In this document: piece by piece, positions 26,203 through 34,749 of the stretch
Position numbering within the stretch: position 1 is the stretch's first letter
Layout of the letters: each line of letters begins with the position of its first letter
Source of the DNA: Thermocaproicibacter sp002410755
GTDB lineage: Bacteria > Bacillota > Clostridia > Oscillospirales > Acutalibacteraceae
Assembly: GCA_036839715.1 (NCBI GenBank)
Contig: DAITDU010000001.1
Coordinates: 1 to 64,000 of the forward strand
Direction of reading: 5' to 3'
DNA: 64,000 nt
Position numbers and translations under genes: made by a program
Notes under the pieces: generated by a model
Database searches by the model: none
The model's input: only the letters and a program-made list of their open reading frames with translations
What the model was told of the DNA's origin: nothing

Positions 26203-27318
26203 TCAGTTAAGAATTGTCTTCTCATTTTCCTTATCAAACAGATGGAGTTTAGGTAGTTCAAATGCAATCTTAATATGGTCTCCGCGTTTTGCTGTAGAAG
26301 TCGGATTCACACGGGCTGTAATCTGGTTGCCCTCGCAGTTCAGATACAGGTAAGTTTCAGCGCCCATCAGCTCTGTCACTTCAACGTCCGCCTCAACAAG
26401 ACTGCCAGCCGGAGCCTTTGAAAGGAAATCCGGCTCATCGTGCACATGTTCCGGACGAATGCCCATGGTAACCTGCTTATCGACATAATTGCTCAGCACA
26501 TCATCCTTGTTCTTGCTTGCGGGGATTTCAATGCTGTATTTGCCAAACAAAAAGGAATAGTTTTCTCCGCTCTTCTTGATACTGCCTTCAATAAAGTTCA
26601 TCTGCGGCGAACCCATAAATCCTGCAACAAATTCATTTACTGGTAAATCATAAAGATTCTGAGGAGTATCAATCTGCTGGATGACGCCTTCCTTCATCAC
26701 GACAATACGGTCAGCCATTGTCATGGCTTCGGTCTGGTCATGGGTAACATAAATGAAGGTCGTGCCCAGGCGCTGGTGCAGTTTGGAGATTTCAGTCCTC
26801 ATTTGCGCACGCAGCTTTGCGTCCAAGTTGGAGAGCGGCTCATCGAGGAGGAAGACCTTTGGGTTACGGACAATTGCACGGCCAAGGGCAACACGCTGCC
26901 TCTGGCCACCGGAAAGAGCTTTTGGCTTTCTGTCAAGCAAATGGGAAATATCCAGTGTCTTGGCAGCTCCTTCCACGCGGCGCTTAATTTCATCCTTCGG
27001 CACTTTGCGGAGTTTCAAGCCGAATGCCATATTGTCGAAAACCGTCATATGTGGATATAGGGCATAATTCTGGAACACCATGGCGATATCGCGGTCCTTT
27101 GGGGCCACATCATTTGCCAGTGTGTTTCCAATGTACAGTTCACCTTTTGTGATTTCTTCCAGCCCTGCAATCATTCTGAGGGTTGTAGATTTTCCGCATC
27201 CGGAAGGCCCAACCAAAACAACAAATTCCTTGTCTTTAACTTCAAGGTTGAAATCCTTCACAGCTTCGACATTGCCGTTGTAAACCTTATAGACATGCTT
27301 AAGTGTTACGCCAGCCAT
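26203..27318 (-). CDS. msmX: ABC transporter ATP-binding protein, UgpC/MsmX/MalK type
   Basis: A 371-residue ATPase that energises carbohydrate ABC importers from the cytoplasmic side. Walker A is GPSGCGKST (38-46), the signature motif is LSGGQRQRVALGRA, Walker B is KVFLLDEPLSNLDAK, and the switch histidine is in YVTHDQTEAMTMADR. The C-terminal third is the OB-type regulatory domain of MalK-like proteins. There are no permease or binding-protein genes next to it. That is typical of MsmX-type shared ATPases in Firmicutes, which serve several sugar transporters. It is a single-gene unit with its own terminator. Confidence 0.92.
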   Translation of the reverse strand: MAGVTLKHVYKVYNGNVEAVKDFNLEVKDKEFVVLVGPSGCGKSTTLRMIAGLEEITKGELYIGNTLANDVAPKDRDIAMVFQNYALYPHMTVFDNMAFGLKLRKVPKDEIKRRVEGAAKTLDISHLLDRKPKALSGGQRQRVALGRAIVRNPKVFLLDEPLSNLDAKLRAQMRTEISKLHQRLGTTFIYVTHDQTEAMTMADRIVVMKEGVIQQIDTPQNLYDLPVNEFVAGFMGSPQMNFIEGSIKKSGENYSFLFGKYSIEIPASKNKDDVLSNYVDKQVTMGIRPEHVHDEPDFLSKAPAGSLVEADVEVTELMGAETYLYLNCEGNQITARVNPTSTAKRGDHIKIAFELPKLHLFDKENEKTILN

Positions 27319-27506
27319 CTTTATAAAACCTCCTGATTAATTCGTTGCATTTTCCGTAGATAATTCTGTGAAAATGCACCTGTATTTCTCACTACATCAT
27401 TCTATCAGAAACGGCAGTGAAAAAACAGGTTCTTTTTATCCAAAATTATTTCCTCCAGTTTATTGAATTCCGATAAAAGACAAAGTTGAGCTGAAATTTT
27501 CGTCTA

Positions 27507-28235
27507 TTATTCTGATGATATTCCAGTGAATATCTGCCTAATTTCGTCTGTGGAAAGTTCCCGCGCTTGCCCGGGGCTGAGGCCCGGATCGAGCAGGAGG
27601 CCACCTATGCGAACCCGTCTGAGTGTCAGTACGCGGTTTCCGCGCGCAAGAAACATGCGCTTTACCTGGTGAAATTTCCCCTCGTGCAGCTTTACAAGCG
27701 CTACCGGCCCGTCATCGCATGGCAGGGCAGAAAGCACAGCAGGCAGACAGACAGTTCCACTAAGTTCAAGCCCTTTGCGAAAAGCCTTGATATCCCCTTC
27801 AGTAACCGAATGTGCAATGCGCGCCTCATACCACTTTTCCACATGGCTTTTCGGTGCAAGCATCCGGTGGGCAAGTACACCGTCGTCCGTCAGAATCAAA
27901 AGGCCTTCCGTGTCCCGATCCAGACGTCCTGCCGGGAAAATGCCCCGCCTTCTCCAGCATTGCGGCAGCAGATCCACCACGGTCCTTGCCTTCTGGTCAC
28001 GGGAAGCCGAGAGTACGCCGGCAGGCTTGTTCATCATCAGCACAAGGTGCCGCTTTACTTCAAGAAGAGAACCATCCAGCCGAATAGCACTGCCTTCCGC
28101 GTCAACCTTCGTTTCCGGGCGGAGAACCGTTTCCCCGTTGACCGAAATGCGCCCGGCGCGAATCAGTTTTCCCACTTCGCGCCGGGTGCCAAGGTTCTGC
28201 AAGGAAAGTATTTTATCGAGCCGTTCCAGCTTCAT
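27507..28235 (-). CDS. RsuA-family pseudouridine synthase (16S rRNA U516 type)
   Basis: Isomerises a uridine in rRNA. The 242-residue protein has an N-terminal S4 RNA-binding domain (LDKILSLQNLGTRREVGKLI) and a catalytic domain with GRLDRDTEGLLILTDDG, whose first aspartate after RL is the nucleophile. VEKWYEARI and GKFHQVKRMFLA are typical of the RsuA branch rather than RluB. The start at 28235 was chosen because AAGGGAGGAG precedes it; upstream in-frame codons lack a site. Confidence 0.9.
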   Translation of the reverse strand: MKLERLDKILSLQNLGTRREVGKLIRAGRISVNGETVLRPETKVDAEGSAIRLDGSLLEVKRHLVLMMNKPAGVLSASRDQKARTVVDLLPQCWRRRGIFPAGRLDRDTEGLLILTDDGVLAHRMLAPKSHVEKWYEARIAHSVTEGDIKAFRKGLELSGTVCLPAVLSALPCDDGPVALVKLHEGKFHQVKRMFLARGNRVLTLRRVRIGGLLLDPGLSPGQARELSTDEIRQIFTGISSE

Positions 28236-28353
28236 GCGGCTCCTCCCTTCTTCCGTGCAGATTTGATTTGCCAATATCCTAATAATGTATTTATTATATT
28301 TCAAAACAGTGCAAAATTCAAATGGATTCCGGAAAAATCAAGAGGAATCTCTT

Positions 28354-29004
28354 TCAGTCGGTAGGCCATGCGTTGGCTGGGACTGTGGAAGAAACCGGTT
28401 TTTTGGCTTCCTCCGCTGAAGAAGCAGACGGAAGGCTGCCTGCCTGGGATGACGACGTACGGATGCCGGTTAGCTGGCCCATGCTTCCGCGGGTAGGTGT
28501 AACGGGGGCATTGTAGCCGCTCTCATTGAGCTTCTGGCCATCAAATCCCGTCATAAAGCCGTTCAGCTCTGGTGTACTCAGGTCTCCTCCAATGACATTG
28601 CCATTAAAGACCAGGATTGTACCGCGCATTGTTGAATGTTGCGGATAATTCGTAATCCGGTAAATCCACTGCTCAACCGTCCGGCCCGCATAAGGCTGCA
28701 AATCGAGCCCCTGCTCTTTTTGAATGTTATTATATACAAGATAAATGTCATTGAACGTTTCGGGTATGGTGACCTCTCCGGTGTCCACTGGATCAGAGAC
28801 GACTTCCCAGCCAAACTGCTTAAAAAATGTCACACGCTGTTCATTCGTCGAGGCGGCAAGGGAATACTTTCTCCCGGCGCACTCCGCCTGTGGTGGTGCG
28901 GTGTGCGCCGATACGGCCGCCCAGATTCCCACAGCGACAGCAGCGGCTACGGCAAGTGTGATGACCAGTCTTTTGCGGTTGTGTTTAAACGAAACGACAA
29001 ACAT
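28354..29004 (-). CDS. DUF4830 domain protein, membrane-anchored
   Basis: A 216-residue protein. One N-terminal membrane helix (about residues 12-32, LVITLAVAAAVAVGIWAAV) anchors an extracytoplasmic domain that fits DUF4830: FFKQFGWEV, VTIPETFNDIYLVYN, YPQHSTMRGTILVFNG and VIGGDLSTPE. A low-complexity Ser/Ala/Pro tail of about 50 residues follows. The start ATG has GGGGGCGGAG just upstream. Function is unknown for the family, which is common in Clostridia. The neighbouring genes give no clear hint. Confidence 0.75.
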   Translation of the reverse strand: MFVVSFKHNRKRLVITLAVAAAVAVGIWAAVSAHTAPPQAECAGRKYSLAASTNEQRVTFFKQFGWEVVSDPVDTGEVTIPETFNDIYLVYNNIQKEQGLDLQPYAGRTVEQWIYRITNYPQHSTMRGTILVFNGNVIGGDLSTPELNGFMTGFDGQKLNESGYNAPVTPTRGSMGQLTGIRTSSSQAGSLPSASSAEEAKKPVSSTVPANAWPTD

Positions 29005-29064
29005 GGCTCCGCCCCCAAACAATCCATTCTGATAAAATAGATATGTCCGGGGGATGGAAAAAAT

Positions 29065-31140
29065 TCACGTTTCGCTTCTGGAATTTCGGTTCGTGCTCTC
29101 AATCACTTTCTGCGCAACCTGGGGCGGTGCTTCTTCATAGCGCGCAAAATGGAAAGTAAAGCTGCCCCTTCCCTGCGTCGTCTGACGCAGGAATGTGCTG
29201 AAGTTGAGCATCTCGGCTTCCGGAGCTTCTGCCTCAACGGTCTGATAACCTTCCTCGGCCGGATTCATGCCGAGCACACGGCCGCGGCGTTTGTTCACTT
29301 CGCCCAGGACACTGCCCATATCGGCGTCCGGCACCGTGCATTCCAAGGTACCGATTGGTTCAAGCAGAACCGGACTCGCTTTCGGCATCCCGGCCTTGTA
29401 GGCAAGATTTGCAGCCATCTTAAACGACATTTCGGACGAATCAACCGGATGGTAGGAACCGTCATACAGAGTTGCGCGCAGGCCGACGACCGGATATCCT
29501 GCAAGTGGTCCCTTCTGCACGCTCTCGCGGAGGCCCTTTTCTACGGCAGGGAAGAAATTTTTCGGCACTGCACCGCCTACAACACGCTCGCCGAATTCCA
29601 TCTTCTCGCTGTCACATGGTTCAAACTCAATCCAGACGTCGCCATACTGGCCGTGCCCGCCTGTCTGCTTTTTATACTTCCCCTGTACCTGGACTTTTTT
29701 GCGGATTGTTTCACGGTAGGCTACCCGAGGCTCTTCCAGCCTGATTTCCACACCAAACTTTTTCCTGAGCTTTGCAGCAATTACATCCAGGTGTTGTTCA
29801 CCAAGGCCCGAAAGGATCATCTGGTGTGTTTCTGCATTTGTTTCAAAGTGAATGGTCGGGTCTTCTTCTGCAAGGCGGATGATGCCCTGTGCCGCCTTGT
29901 CTTCTTCACCCTTGTCTTTTGGAAGCACAGCCATGGAAAGGCTCGGCAATGGATACCGGACACCCTCCAGCTTCACCTTCCGCGCCGGGGAGCAGAGTGT
30001 ATCGCCTGTCTTTGTGCTTTGCAGCTTCGGCACTACACCAATATCCCCTGCACTGATATATGGAGTATCTTCCTGCTTTTTTCCATGAATGGTAAGGGTT
30101 TTGCCGATGCGCACCGGTTCTCCGGTTCTCATGTCGATTAGCTGACTTTCGGCGGAAACCCGTCCGGAAATCACTTTAAGATAGGAAAGTTTCCCAATGA
30201 ACGGGTCTGCAACAGTCTTAAACACAATGGCAACAGGCTGTGCCTTTTCATCTACGGCGATCTCCACAGGCTCCCCATTTTCATCTTCGCCGGTCTCGGA
30301 AGCTTTGGACGCGGCAGACGGTGCCAGCCAGATAAGGCCGTTCAGAAGCTGGTCAATTCCGTTGAGGAGCAGGGCATCCCCACAGAAAACCGGTGCCACT
30401 GTTCCGGCTTTTACTCCCTTGCTGATTCCGACAATAACCTCTTCCGGCGTGAACTGTTCGCCTGAAAAGTATTTTTCAAACATTTCATCGTTTGTTTCGG
30501 CAACTGCTTCATAAATTGCGGTGCGCAGGCCATTCAGGCGTTCGCCCATATCGGGCATTTTGACCTCCACAGCCTTGCCATCCCGGTATTCATACGCCTT
30601 GTATTCCAGCATGTTGATGTAAATGTTTGCCTTGCCGTTTTGGATAAATGGAACGACAACCGGGCACACAGAGGGACCGAATGAAGCCTTTAGGTTTTCA
30701 AAGACTTTATAGAAATCTGCGCCTTCGCTGCACAGGCCGTTGACAAAGAAAAATTTGGAGAGGCCGCGTGAATCGGCTGCCTTGACGGCTTTCTCGGTGC
30801 CTACACAGACACCGTCCTTGCCGGAAATCGTAATGAGAACGGATTCCGCAGCGCGGACTGCCTCGCAGACACCGCCGGCAAAGTCGAAAAGCCCCGGCGC
30901 GTCCAGCAGGTTGATTTTATAGTTCTTCCACTCCAGCGGAGCCACCGCCATTGTTACGGAGGTCTTGCGGCGAATCTCTTCGGGGTCAAAGTCGGTTACG
31001 GTTGTGCCATCGCTTACCTTGCCCAGCCGGCCGGATGCACCGGAAAGAAACAGGATAGCTTCCGCCAGGCTTGTTTTACCGGCATTGCTGTGGCCTGCCA
31101 GTGCAATATTCAGGATTCTGCTTGCATCGAATTGTTTCAC
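29065..31140 (-). CDS. Divergent elongation factor G-like GTPase
   Basis: A 691-residue protein with the five-domain EF-G plan. The P-loop is GHSNAGKTS (16-24). Two hallmark motifs are altered. The G3 motif reads DAPGLFD (80-86) instead of DTPGHVD, losing the histidine that activates water. The G4 motif reads FVNGLC (132-137) instead of NKxD. Domains II-V are well kept (GQYGDVWIEFEP, VVGGAVPKNFFPAVEKG, SYHPVDSSEMSFK). It is therefore a paralogue, not the essential fusA, which is normally next to rpsL/rpsG. The role may be on the ribosome under special conditions. Transcribed alone from a good promoter at 31214-31242. Confidence 0.88.
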   Translation of the reverse strand: MKQFDASRILNIALAGHSNAGKTSLAEAILFLSGASGRLGKVSDGTTVTDFDPEEIRRKTSVTMAVAPLEWKNYKINLLDAPGLFDFAGGVCEAVRAAESVLITISGKDGVCVGTEKAVKAADSRGLSKFFFVNGLCSEGADFYKVFENLKASFGPSVCPVVVPFIQNGKANIYINMLEYKAYEYRDGKAVEVKMPDMGERLNGLRTAIYEAVAETNDEMFEKYFSGEQFTPEEVIVGISKGVKAGTVAPVFCGDALLLNGIDQLLNGLIWLAPSAASKASETGEDENGEPVEIAVDEKAQPVAIVFKTVADPFIGKLSYLKVISGRVSAESQLIDMRTGEPVRIGKTLTIHGKKQEDTPYISAGDIGVVPKLQSTKTGDTLCSPARKVKLEGVRYPLPSLSMAVLPKDKGEEDKAAQGIIRLAEEDPTIHFETNAETHQMILSGLGEQHLDVIAAKLRKKFGVEIRLEEPRVAYRETIRKKVQVQGKYKKQTGGHGQYGDVWIEFEPCDSEKMEFGERVVGGAVPKNFFPAVEKGLRESVQKGPLAGYPVVGLRATLYDGSYHPVDSSEMSFKMAANLAYKAGMPKASPVLLEPIGTLECTVPDADMGSVLGEVNKRRGRVLGMNPAEEGYQTVEAEAPEAEMLNFSTFLRQTTQGRGSFTFHFARYEEAPPQVAQKVIESTNRNSRSET

Positions 31141-31184
31141 CAGGGAACACTCCTTTCAGGGCTTCAAGTGGAATTATTAAAAAT

Positions 31185-31203
31185 CGTACAATAGTTTCGT
31201 ACG
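31185..31203. promoter_or_regulatory. Small palindrome at the EF-G-like gene start of transcription
   Basis: CGTAC (31185-31189) and GTACG (31199-31203) are inverted around 9 bases, flanked by AAAA on the left and TTTT on the right, just downstream of the predicted start of transcription. Possible operator. Confidence 0.3.
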
Positions 31204-31213
31204 TTTTATGATA

Positions 31214-31242
31214 ATTATAGCTTCAACTAACAAAGATTACAA
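31214..31242 (-). promoter_or_regulatory. Sigma-A promoter of the EF-G-like gene
   Basis: On the minus strand TTGTAA (31242-31237), 17 bases, TATAAT (31219-31214). The gene starts at 31140, leaving a leader of about 65 bases. The rest of the gap to 31495 is AT-rich; for the plus-strand gene I only see a weak TAGAAT near 31421. Confidence 0.75.
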
Positions 31243-31495
31243 TGCAGAAAATCCTTGTTTTTCCAAATCCGAAGCCAATTCTATTCCTAAATTTTTATTG
31301 AAATTATCTATAAATCAGCGAAGCAAGATTTTTAGTGAGAAATTTTTCGTCAATTTCACTATAAATTGCATCCTATTTTTCTAAATTCAAAAGGCCATTA
31401 TGCTTTGTTCCCACAGTGTGCTAGAATAATGCCGTCGGGGCTGTTCTGCTTTAAGCTTATTTTTACGGATAATAGAACAGGAAAGGGTGCAGGCA

Positions 31496-33133
31496 ATGAA
31501 TAAGACAGTTTATGTAATTGGCCATAAAAATCCGGATACAGACTCTATCTGTGCTTCCGTCGCCTATGCAGAACTCAAAAGACGCCTTGGCGTTCCGACT
31601 ATTCCCGTCCGTGCCGGAAAAATCAACCGCGAAACGGAATTTGTGCTTAAATACTTCGGTGTAGAACCGCCGAAGCTGCTGGATTCCGTCCGGACGCAGG
31701 TCTCTGACCTTGACATTGACGTTGTCCCTCCGGTCTCGGCAGATATCTCCATCCGCACAGCCTGGAATATCATGCAGAAAAACAACCGGAAAATGCTTCC
31801 TGTTGCAGATGAAAACGGAAGACTGCTCGGCATTGTAACGCTTTCGGACATCACCGGAAGCTATATGAACGCGCTGGAGACAAACAGTCTTTCCGTCAGT
31901 GGAACGCCGCTCCGGAACATCATGGAAACAGTGCATGCACACTTTGTGACAGGAAATGAAAAGGACTTCCATTTTACGGGGAAAGTCGTGATTGCGGCGA
32001 TGTCAACCAAAACCATGGATCCTTTCCTTGGCAAAGGGGATATTGTACTTGCCGGTGACCGGGAAGATGCGCAGCGCCGGGCAGTTGAAACAGGTGCATG
32101 CTGCATCATCCTCACCTGCGGTGCGAAAGTCAGCCCTGATATTGCGGCATTCGCAGAACAGCATAACTGCATGATGCTGGAAACCTCCTATGACACATTC
32201 ACCGCAGCGCGCCTCATTAACCAGAGCATGCCTGTCGGCTGCATCATGACGCGGAAGGGCATTCTCTTCTTTTCCCCCGACGATTATATTGACAATATCC
32301 GTGAACGGATGCTTAAAACGCGCTTCCGCAGCTATCCTGTCGTAGACAGCAGCGGTTCCATCCTCGGGTTTATTTCACGCTACCACCTCATTACCCGTCG
32401 TCGCAAGCAGGTAATTCTGCTGGACCATAACGAGCTTACTCAGACCATCGACGGTATTGAAGAAGCAGATATCCTCGAAATTATCGACCATCACCGCCTC
32501 GGCGGCATGGAAACCGGCTATCCCGTTTCCTTTCACAACGAAATTGTCGGCAGCACCTCCACCATAATTGGCCGCATGTATTTTGATAGTGGTATTGTCC
32601 CCCCAAAGCGTATTGCGGGAATTCTCTGTGCTGCAATTCTTTCAGACACCATCAATCTGCGCTCACCCACCTCCACCTATACTGACCGTGCCATGGCTGC
32701 TAAACTGGCCAACATTGCGGAAATCGACATCGACACTTTCGCAGACCAGATGTTCCGTGCAGGCTCTTCCATCGCGGGCATGAGCCCTGAAGAAATCCTC
32801 AAAAATGATTTTAAGGACTATGTCATGGGAAGCTACAAAATCGGCATCGGCCAGATCAATTCCTATGATCTCCAAAGCCTGGACCGCCTGAAGCCCAAGC
32901 TTCTAGGCTATATGAAAACGTACCGCAAGGCCAGTGGCTACACTCTGCTCCTGCTGATGATTACCGATATCATCAACGAGGGTTCCGTAGTTCTGTTTAC
33001 GGGAGACAGCGACGAACTGGTGCAGAACGCCTTTCACCCGAAACCGGGCGCAGACAGCGTTTTCCTTCAAGGCGTTGTCTCTCGCAAAAAGCAGATTGTC
33101 CCGCTGCTCTCGAACACTGTCCAAAGCATGTAG
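31496..33133 (+). CDS. Manganese-dependent inorganic pyrophosphatase with CBS and DRTGG domains
   Basis: Hydrolyses PPi to phosphate under control of adenine nucleotides. The 545-residue protein starts with the family II (DHH) motif VIGHKNPDTDS. Two CBS units follow (about 70-125 and 250-310) with a DRTGG-like insert between them. Catalysis resumes with IIDHHRLGG and ends in a DHHA2 domain (about 420-545) with LLMITDIINEGS. Family II enzymes without CBS are near 310 residues; the extra length is the regulatory insert, as known in Clostridium and Moorella enzymes. The start at 31496 has GAAAGGG upstream. Confidence 0.93.
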   Translation: MNKTVYVIGHKNPDTDSICASVAYAELKRRLGVPTIPVRAGKINRETEFVLKYFGVEPPKLLDSVRTQVSDLDIDVVPPVSADISIRTAWNIMQKNNRKMLPVADENGRLLGIVTLSDITGSYMNALETNSLSVSGTPLRNIMETVHAHFVTGNEKDFHFTGKVVIAAMSTKTMDPFLGKGDIVLAGDREDAQRRAVETGACCIILTCGAKVSPDIAAFAEQHNCMMLETSYDTFTAARLINQSMPVGCIMTRKGILFFSPDDYIDNIRERMLKTRFRSYPVVDSSGSILGFISRYHLITRRRKQVILLDHNELTQTIDGIEEADILEIIDHHRLGGMETGYPVSFHNEIVGSTSTIIGRMYFDSGIVPPKRIAGILCAAILSDTINLRSPTSTYTDRAMAAKLANIAEIDIDTFADQMFRAGSSIAGMSPEEILKNDFKDYVMGSYKIGIGQINSYDLQSLDRLKPKLLGYMKTYRKASGYTLLLLMITDIINEGSVVLFTGDSDELVQNAFHPKPGADSVFLQGVVSRKKQIVPLLSNTVQSM

Positions 33134-33326
33134 GCTACAGGTGCACCGTGCAGGGAATTTTTTTCTTTTCCCTTAAACTCTATTTTGTTCTGCCTTTTAA
33201 TATTCTTTAGGATTACGATTACAATACTCTGCGCTTTCCCGAGCGGCCCCCAATTTTGCTTTTTCTGCGAAAAAACAGACGGAAACCGCGAAAGTCCCGC
33301 CTTTCTGCTTCCTATTTCCACAGCAC

Positions 33327-33335
33327 ATGGTATAA
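33327..33335 (+). promoter_or_regulatory. Extended -10 promoter of the CBM9-like pair
   Basis: TGGTATAAT is a perfect extended -10 element (TGnTATAAT). No good -35 is seen. It lies 31 bases before the start of the first gene, and a GGGAGG ribosome site follows. Confidence 0.6.
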
Positions 33336-33365
33336 TAAAGAAAAAAATCGGGAGGTATCCACAGG

Positions 33366-34019
33366 ATGGCTTACATACCAAAGACTTATAAAATCAAGAC
33401 AATCGATGATATTTCTGAAATTGAAAAAGGCTGCAAGGTCAGCGTAGATGTCTACAACTGGGGCGGCGATTACCGCCCGGTCACAAAGGCAACGCTCTGC
33501 TATGTCAAGAATCAAGGTTTTGCCGTCCGCATGACCTGCGAGGAAAAGAACCCGCGCGCAACCTTTACACAACCAAATGCCCGCGTCTGCCGCGACAGTT
33601 GCCTCGAATTCTATGCAGATTTCAAGCCGGAGATGAAGGACAAGGGTTACGTCAATTTTGAGTGCAACGCGTTTGGCACTATGCTCTGTTACTACGGCCC
33701 CGCTACGGAATATGAATATGACGGACCACACCGCCTCGGCGACCGCGCACCGGTTAAGGAAATGGGTTACGACCACCCTGTGCCGCGCGTAATCCGCACG
33801 GAAAAATACTGGGGCTGGGAGCTGCTTGTGCCGCTTACGCTAATCCGTAATCTTTATGGCAGCGCAGACTATAAGGCCGGGGACCACATCCGCGGCAACT
33901 TTTACAAATGCGGCGACCTCACGGAGCACCGCCATTATGCCAGCTTTACAAAGATTGACCTGCCGAAGCCGAACTTTATGCATCCGGAATTCTTTGCCGA
34001 CATGATCATTGTTGACTAA
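33366..34019 (+). CDS. CBM9-like domain protein (first of tandem pair)
   Basis: A 217-residue protein made of a single domain of the carbohydrate-binding family 9-like type. Supporting stretches are CRDSCLEFYADF (the D-S-x-E-x-F pattern of CBM9-like domains), GYVNFECNAFGTM and WGWELLVPLTLI. No signal peptide or membrane segment is seen, so it appears to be cytoplasmic and carries no catalytic domain. It is followed 14 bases later by a close paralogue. Both are transcribed from the TGGTATAAT promoter. The ligand is unknown. Confidence 0.75.
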   Translation: MAYIPKTYKIKTIDDISEIEKGCKVSVDVYNWGGDYRPVTKATLCYVKNQGFAVRMTCEEKNPRATFTQPNARVCRDSCLEFYADFKPEMKDKGYVNFECNAFGTMLCYYGPATEYEYDGPHRLGDRAPVKEMGYDHPVPRVIRTEKYWGWELLVPLTLIRNLYGSADYKAGDHIRGNFYKCGDLTEHRHYASFTKIDLPKPNFMHPEFFADMIIVD

Positions 34020-34033
34020 CGGAGGAAAACACC

Positions 34034-34651
34034 ATGGCCTATGAAATTAAAACAATTCGCACTCTTTCAGAAGTCGGGGAAGGGAATTCTGCGGATATCA
34101 ACATCTACAACTGGGACGGAGACTACCGCCCTGTTTCAAAAGGAATCCTCTGCTATGTAAAGGGGCAGGGATTTGCCGTCCGGATGACAAGCAGAGAAGA
34201 GCATCCCCGCGCTATGCAGACTGAACCAAATTCCCGCGTCTGCACGGACAGTTGTCTTGAATTTTTCGCAAATTTCGCGCCGTCCATTCCGGACAGCGGG
34301 TATCTGAACTTTGAGGGCAATGCACTCGGCACTATGCTCTGCTGCTATGGGCAGCCCTCCAGGCCGGGGGCAAAGCGTGTCCCTGTTGCCGAGATGGGGT
34401 ACCCGCATCCACGCCCACAGCCAATCCGTGGGGATGGGTTCTGGGGCTGGGAACTGCTCATTCCGCTTTCCCTTATCCGCGGTATTTACAGCACGGCAGA
34501 TTTCAAAACCGGCAGCCATATCCGTGGAAGCTTTTACAAATGTGGTGACCTCACGGAGCACCCACACTACGGCAGTTTTGTAAAAATTGACTGGCCAACG
34601 CCAAATTTTCACCGCCCCGAATGTTTTGCCGATATGATAATCGTCGGATAG
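34034..34651 (+). CDS. CBM9-like domain protein (second of tandem pair)
   Basis: A 205-residue paralogue of the preceding protein, with the same order of motifs: YNWDGDYRPVSKGILCYVKG, CTDSCLEFFANF, GYLNFEGNALGTM, FWGWELLIPLSLI and FYKCGDLTEHPHYGSF. About half or more of the residues appear identical by eye. The main difference is a shorter loop near residue 115. GGAGGAAAACACC precedes the ATG. Tandem duplication with both copies intact suggests either a heterodimer or different ligands. A terminator follows at 34694. Confidence 0.75.
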   Translation: MAYEIKTIRTLSEVGEGNSADINIYNWDGDYRPVSKGILCYVKGQGFAVRMTSREEHPRAMQTEPNSRVCTDSCLEFFANFAPSIPDSGYLNFEGNALGTMLCCYGQPSRPGAKRVPVAEMGYPHPRPQPIRGDGFWGWELLIPLSLIRGIYSTADFKTGSHIRGSFYKCGDLTEHPHYGSFVKIDWPTPNFHRPECFADMIIVG

Positions 34652-34693
34652 TAATAAACATCTATCGGTCAACCCAGTGGTTTTGGTATGAAG

Positions 34694-34726
34694 AAGGCAC
34701 CCGGCTAAAAGACCGGATGCCTTTTC
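34694..34726 (+). terminator. Terminator after the CBM9-like pair
   Basis: AAGGCA and CCGG (34694-34704) pair with CCGG and TGCCTT (34713-34723), one unpaired base on each side, followed by TTTT counting the stem end. It separates the convergent CBM9-like and mreB genes. Confidence 0.7.
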
Positions 34727-34749
34727 CATATTTTACAGCTGGAAGAAAA

